This document shows positions 61,250 through 64,000 of a DNA stretch of 64,000 nt, piece after piece; position 1 is the first letter of the stretch; every line of letters begins with the position of its first letter. The DNA is taken from positions 1 to 64,000 of the forward strand of contig NZ_KE150263.1 of the NCBI RefSeq assembly GCF_000411135.1, in the 5' to 3' direction. Source of the stretch: Actinotignum schaalii FB123-CNA-2 (GTDB taxonomy: Bacteria > Actinomycetota > Actinomycetes > Actinomycetales > Actinomycetaceae). The notes beneath the pieces were generated by a model, which saw only the letters and a list, made by a program, of their open reading frames with translations, was not told where the DNA came from and ran no database searches. Made by a program: the position numbers and the translations under genes.

Positions 61250-61255
61250 TAAGCT
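61250..61255 (+). promoter_or_regulatory. -10 hexamer TAAGCT six bases before coaE GTG
   Basis: TAAGCT-N6-GTG with no Shine-Dalgarno: leaderless candidate. Confidence 0.42.
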
Positions 61256-61261
61256 GAGACG

Positions 61262-61939
61262 GTGAAAGCACTAACAGTCGGGGGAGCCAGCGCATATCTG
61301 CTACGCACCTTCACCCACCCGCGGGATCGCGCCCTGCGGGTAGCGGTATCCGGTGGAATCGGCGCCGGAAAATCCACGGTCACTCGCGTTCTGCGGGACC
61401 GCGGCGCGCTTATTGCCGATGCGGACGCCCTCGCCCGGGAGGTCACCGCCCCGGGTAGCCCCGTCCTCGCGCAGCTCGCCACCATTTTTGGTTCGGGTAT
61501 TTTAAACGACGACGGCGCACTCAACCGCGCTGCCCTCGCCGCACATATCTTCTCCAATCCGGCCGCCCGCCACCGGCTTGAAGCTCTCACCCATCCCGCT
61601 ATTATCGCGCGGGCTCGGGAGATCCTTGCCAGTGCGCACCCGGACCAGCTGGCTGTCTATGATGTGCCCCTCCTGGTAGAAACCCGCGCCGATCGTGAGG
61701 TCGATTGCGTGATAATCGTCTCTTCCCCGGAAGAAAAGCGCCTTGAGCACCTCCGCGGCCGGGGCATGAGCGAAACAGATGCGCGGGCCCGGATGCACAC
61801 TCAGGTTGATGATGAAGTCCGTCGGGGCCTGGCTCATATCTGGATTCAGAATGCAGGAAGCCGCGCGGAGTTGGAGAAGCTCGTTGCCAAATGCGCGGAT
61901 AGCTGGCTGGCGGCGCCGCAGGCGCCGGCGTCGTCGTAG
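61262..61939 (+). CDS. coaE: Dephospho-CoA kinase
   Basis: CoaE does the last step of coenzyme A synthesis. The 225-residue protein has P-loop GGIGAGKST (31-39), DADALAREV and the LTHPAIIARAREIL and VYDVPLLVETR elements. The first 26 residues precede the usual family start; GTG 61262 is the only good start codon near the hexamer TAAGCT, and no start codon lies closer to the P-loop. The long C-terminal GrpB-like domain of mycobacterial CoaE is absent. Confidence 0.92.
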   Translation: MKALTVGGASAYLLRTFTHPRDRALRVAVSGGIGAGKSTVTRVLRDRGALIADADALAREVTAPGSPVLAQLATIFGSGILNDDGALNRAALAAHIFSNPAARHRLEALTHPAIIARAREILASAHPDQLAVYDVPLLVETRADREVDCVIIVSSPEEKRLEHLRGRGMSETDARARMHTQVDDEVRRGLAHIWIQNAGSRAELEKLVAKCADSWLAAPQAPASS

Positions 61940-62017
61940 AAAAATCAAGATAAACGCAAGTAAAATGGTGATCCGTACCGTGTTTACTCTCAGCGTAAGA
62001 GGGAGTACCATTTACAA

Positions 62018-62041
62018 ATAGTGAAATGACCGTTTCGCTAT
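62018..62041. promoter_or_regulatory. Inverted repeat upstream of the gluconate permease gene
   Basis: ATAGTGAAA (62018-62026) and TTTCGCTAT (62033-62041) form a nine-base inverted repeat with one mismatch and a six-base centre, 70 bases before the permease ATG. It could bind a sugar-acid repressor. It does not match the classic GntR site I know. Confidence 0.4.
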
Positions 62042-62111
62042 ATGGTACGTCTCGTCGCCACGAAGCAACGATGCGCGGCGATGGGGCCTAAAATTTGAGA
62101 GGTTAAAAGCT

Positions 62112-63458
62112 ATGCCAATTGTTTGGCTGCTCGTGGGCATTGCGTTGATGCTCGTGCTCAACATCGTATTCAAGGTGAATTCGATGCTCGCGCTGTTGCT
62201 CGCCGCCGTGGTGGTGGCACTGTGCAATGGCATGGGCCCGATGGAAACTCTCAAGACCGTCACCACCGGTTTTGGTTCTACGCTGGGTTCGCTCGCCATT
62301 ATCGTTGTTTTCGGTGCAGTTATCGGCCGCCTCATGGTGGATTCCGGTGCGTCTCACGTGCTGGCATCGGGGCTCATTCGGCGCTTCGGACTGCGCTTCG
62401 TGCGTATCGCTGTTATTATCATCGGTCTTATTTTCGGCCTGGCGATGTTCTACGAAGTCGCCTTCCTGATGATTGCTCCGCTCGTTATTTCTATCGCTCA
62501 GGAAGCAAAGGTGCCGTGGCTGCGCCTAGCCATTCCGGCTGTATGCGCTACCACGGTCGCTCACTCCATCTTCCCGCCGCAGCCCGGTCCGGTTGCGCTC
62601 ATTGACCAGTATCACGCGGATGCCGGCATGGTGTACCTCCTTGGTATTCCCATGGCGATTCTCTGGGTGATCGTGGGTGGCGTGCTGTTGCCCAAGGTTC
62701 TTGGTAACCTTGAGCGCCCGGTGCCGAAGTTCATGTCCGGTGATAAGGACGATAAGGAAGCCGCGGTCAATCCGCCGTCGTTCTTCATCTCCCTCATCGT
62801 GCCGCTCAGCCCGGCCATCATCATGATCTCGGTGACCATCGCCAATATTTGGGTAGATAAAGAATCCACGCTGGGCCAGTGGCTCAACTTCTTCGGTTCC
62901 TCCCCGGTGGCCATGTCCGTGGCGCTGGTGCTCGCTATGCTGCTCTTCGGTATTCAGCGCGGGCACAAGGGCGAATGGGTCATGGACAAGTTCAATAAGG
63001 CCGTGTCGATTATCGCCGGCGTTGTCATGATTATCGGTGCCGGTGGCGCCTTCAAGCAGGTTGTGATTGACTCCGGCATTGGCGATTACATCGGCGGCTT
63101 CATGAGTGCGGGCGCGGTATCGCCCTACATTATGGCCTGGTTCATCACCGTTCTTATCCGCCTGGCTACCGGTCAGGGCGTGGTCTCCGCGATGACCGCC
63201 GCCTCCATTATTGGTGCGGCTGTTATGGATCCGACCACCGGTGTGATGCAGGCGGGCGTGGATCCCACGCTGCTCGTGCTTGCCACTGCTGCGGGCTCCA
63301 ACTTCATGACGCATATTAATGACGCGTCCTTCTGGCTCTTCAAGGAATACTTCGATCTGTCCATCAAGGACACTCTCAAGACGTGGGGCGGCCTGCTCGC
63401 CTCCGGTTCACTGGTTTCACTGGCGTACGTAATGTGCCTCTCGCCGTTCTTCGGCTAG
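62112..63458 (+). CDS. gntP: GntP family gluconate:H+ symporter
   Basis: The 448-residue protein has about twelve hydrophobic segments and GntP family stretches ([78 protein letters not shown]). Members import gluconate or related sugar acids. No gluconate kinase or dehydratase lies in the window; the next gene is a sugar mutarotase. GAGAGG lies upstream of the ATG. Confidence 0.93.
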   Translation: MPIVWLLVGIALMLVLNIVFKVNSMLALLLAAVVVALCNGMGPMETLKTVTTGFGSTLGSLAIIVVFGAVIGRLMVDSGASHVLASGLIRRFGLRFVRIAVIIIGLIFGLAMFYEVAFLMIAPLVISIAQEAKVPWLRLAIPAVCATTVAHSIFPPQPGPVALIDQYHADAGMVYLLGIPMAILWVIVGGVLLPKVLGNLERPVPKFMSGDKDDKEAAVNPPSFFISLIVPLSPAIIMISVTIANIWVDKESTLGQWLNFFGSSPVAMSVALVLAMLLFGIQRGHKGEWVMDKFNKAVSIIAGVVMIIGAGGAFKQVVIDSGIGDYIGGFMSAGAVSPYIMAWFITVLIRLATGQGVVSAMTAASIIGAAVMDPTTGVMQAGVDPTLLVLATAAGSNFMTHINDASFWLFKEYFDLSIKDTLKTWGGLLASGSLVSLAYVMCLSPFFG

Positions 63459-63532
63459 AGCATGAGTAGGCGGGTGCGGGCGGCCGGTATGGTCGCCCGC
63501 ATCGCACACATAAAGATAATCAAGGAGTACAC

Positions 63533-64000
63533 ATGACGCAGAGCATTCCCTTTGCCGAGCAAGCTATCGCCGGCGTCAGCCTCGTCACCCGTGGGGACCT
63601 GAGCGCGCTAGAGATTAACACTGATACCGTATCCGGTTCCGTATTCCCCTACGGCGCCCACGTTGCCTCCTGGAAACCGGCTGGCTTCGAGGACGTCCTC
63701 TACATGAGCGACCTATCTGGCCTCACGCAGGGCACTCCTATCCGGGGCGGTATCCCGGTGGTAGCCCCGTGGTTTGGACCTTCGGATAACGGCCTGCACG
63801 GCTGGGCCCGCATCCAGGACTGGACCCTCGAATCCGTCAGTGGCGATACCACCGCGGTGGAAGCAACCTTCACCCTCGCGGGCAGCGCCCTGGGTGGCGA
63901 CCTGGCTGATTCCCTCAGCCTCAGCTACACCGTGCACCTGGGCAGTGATTTTTGGGTGCGGCTAAACGCCACCAATACCGGCACCGAAACGATCGCCCCG
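63533..64000 (+). CDS. D-hexose-6-phosphate mutarotase (YeaD type), cut by window end
   Basis: The first 156 residues of an aldose-epimerase-fold protein are present. SVFPYGAHVASWKP, the substrate-binding IRGGIPVVAPWFGP and LHGWAR with its conserved His mark the YeaD/glucose-6-phosphate 1-epimerase group. AAGGAG precedes the ATG by six bases. About half of the gene is missing beyond base 64000. Confidence 0.88.
   Translation, partial: MTQSIPFAEQAIAGVSLVTRGDLSALEINTDTVSGSVFPYGAHVASWKPAGFEDVLYMSDLSGLTQGTPIRGGIPVVAPWFGPSDNGLHGWARIQDWTLESVSGDTTAVEATFTLAGSALGGDLADSLSLSYTVHLGSDFWVRLNATNTGTETIAP

Overview
The window is a high-GC actinobacterial chromosome segment with a conserved, almost gap-free gene layout. 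Gene content (SufR-SufBDCSUT, GlgC/GlgM, MshC for mycothiol, the ARC-Dop-Pup-PafA pupylation genes, ImuA'-ImuB-DnaE2, PdtaR with an ANTAR domain) and TANNNT -10 elements place it in Actinomycetia. The compact genome, loss of proteasome core genes and loss of trpBA suggest a host-associated member of Actinomycetaceae (Actinotignum/Actinobaculum/Arcanobacterium-like); that last step is inference from gene content, not from a search.

Layout. 1-145: 3' end of a 5S rRNA and its terminator (end of an rrn operon). 252-12015: a long same-strand run matching the M. tuberculosis Rv1691-Rv1700 order: an Arg/Asp/Gly-rich disordered protein with TPR-like repeats, HAD phosphatase, a 58-residue protein, TlyA, NAD kinase, RecN, SteA, SteB/MctB, then a PNPT-like membrane protein, MurJ and a Nudix hydrolase. 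12347-19096: the SUF iron-sulfur operon headed by its SufR repressor and closed by a perfect hairpin. 19159-23573: zinc metallopeptidase, small membrane protein, ABC-F ATPase and GlgC. 23773-28531: GlgM (divergent from GlgC), a lone ABC ATPase, NfeD-SPFH pair and a SPOUT methyltransferase. 28699-29559: XRE regulator and TrmL. 29676-35385: a complete ImuA'-ImuB-DnaE2 mutagenic translesion cassette with a LexA/SOS box directly upstream. 35539-41127: coiled-coil protein, GNAT-MazG fusion, M3 peptidase, tRNA-Leu(GAG), an Asp-rich protein and a catalytically degenerate aldo/keto reductase. 41270-43501: UppP and MshC. 43597-51437: Fe-S RecB-type nuclease, TrmI, then ARC-Dop-Pup-PafA-FKBP lipoprotein with no 20S proteasome genes. 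52126-55602: a TrpC-like relic, Lgt and pyruvate kinase. 55823-61939: tRNA-Leu(CAA), PdtaR, PolA, RpsA and CoaE (Rv1626-Rv1631 order). 62112-64000: GntP gluconate permease and the start of a hexose-6-phosphate mutarotase, cut by the window end.

How it works together. Much of the window is housekeeping, but four points stand out. Pupylation appears to be retained without a proteasome: pup abuts pafA, and the ARC ATPase lacks the C-terminal proteasome-docking tail. The whole inducible mutasome sits in one operon behind one SOS box. Two enzymes (TrpC-like, AKR-like) keep their fold but have lost catalytic residues. At least fifteen genes have a TANNNT hexamer 6-8 nt before the start codon, implying that leaderless initiation is common here. 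No CRISPR array, insertion sequence, prophage or integrase was seen.
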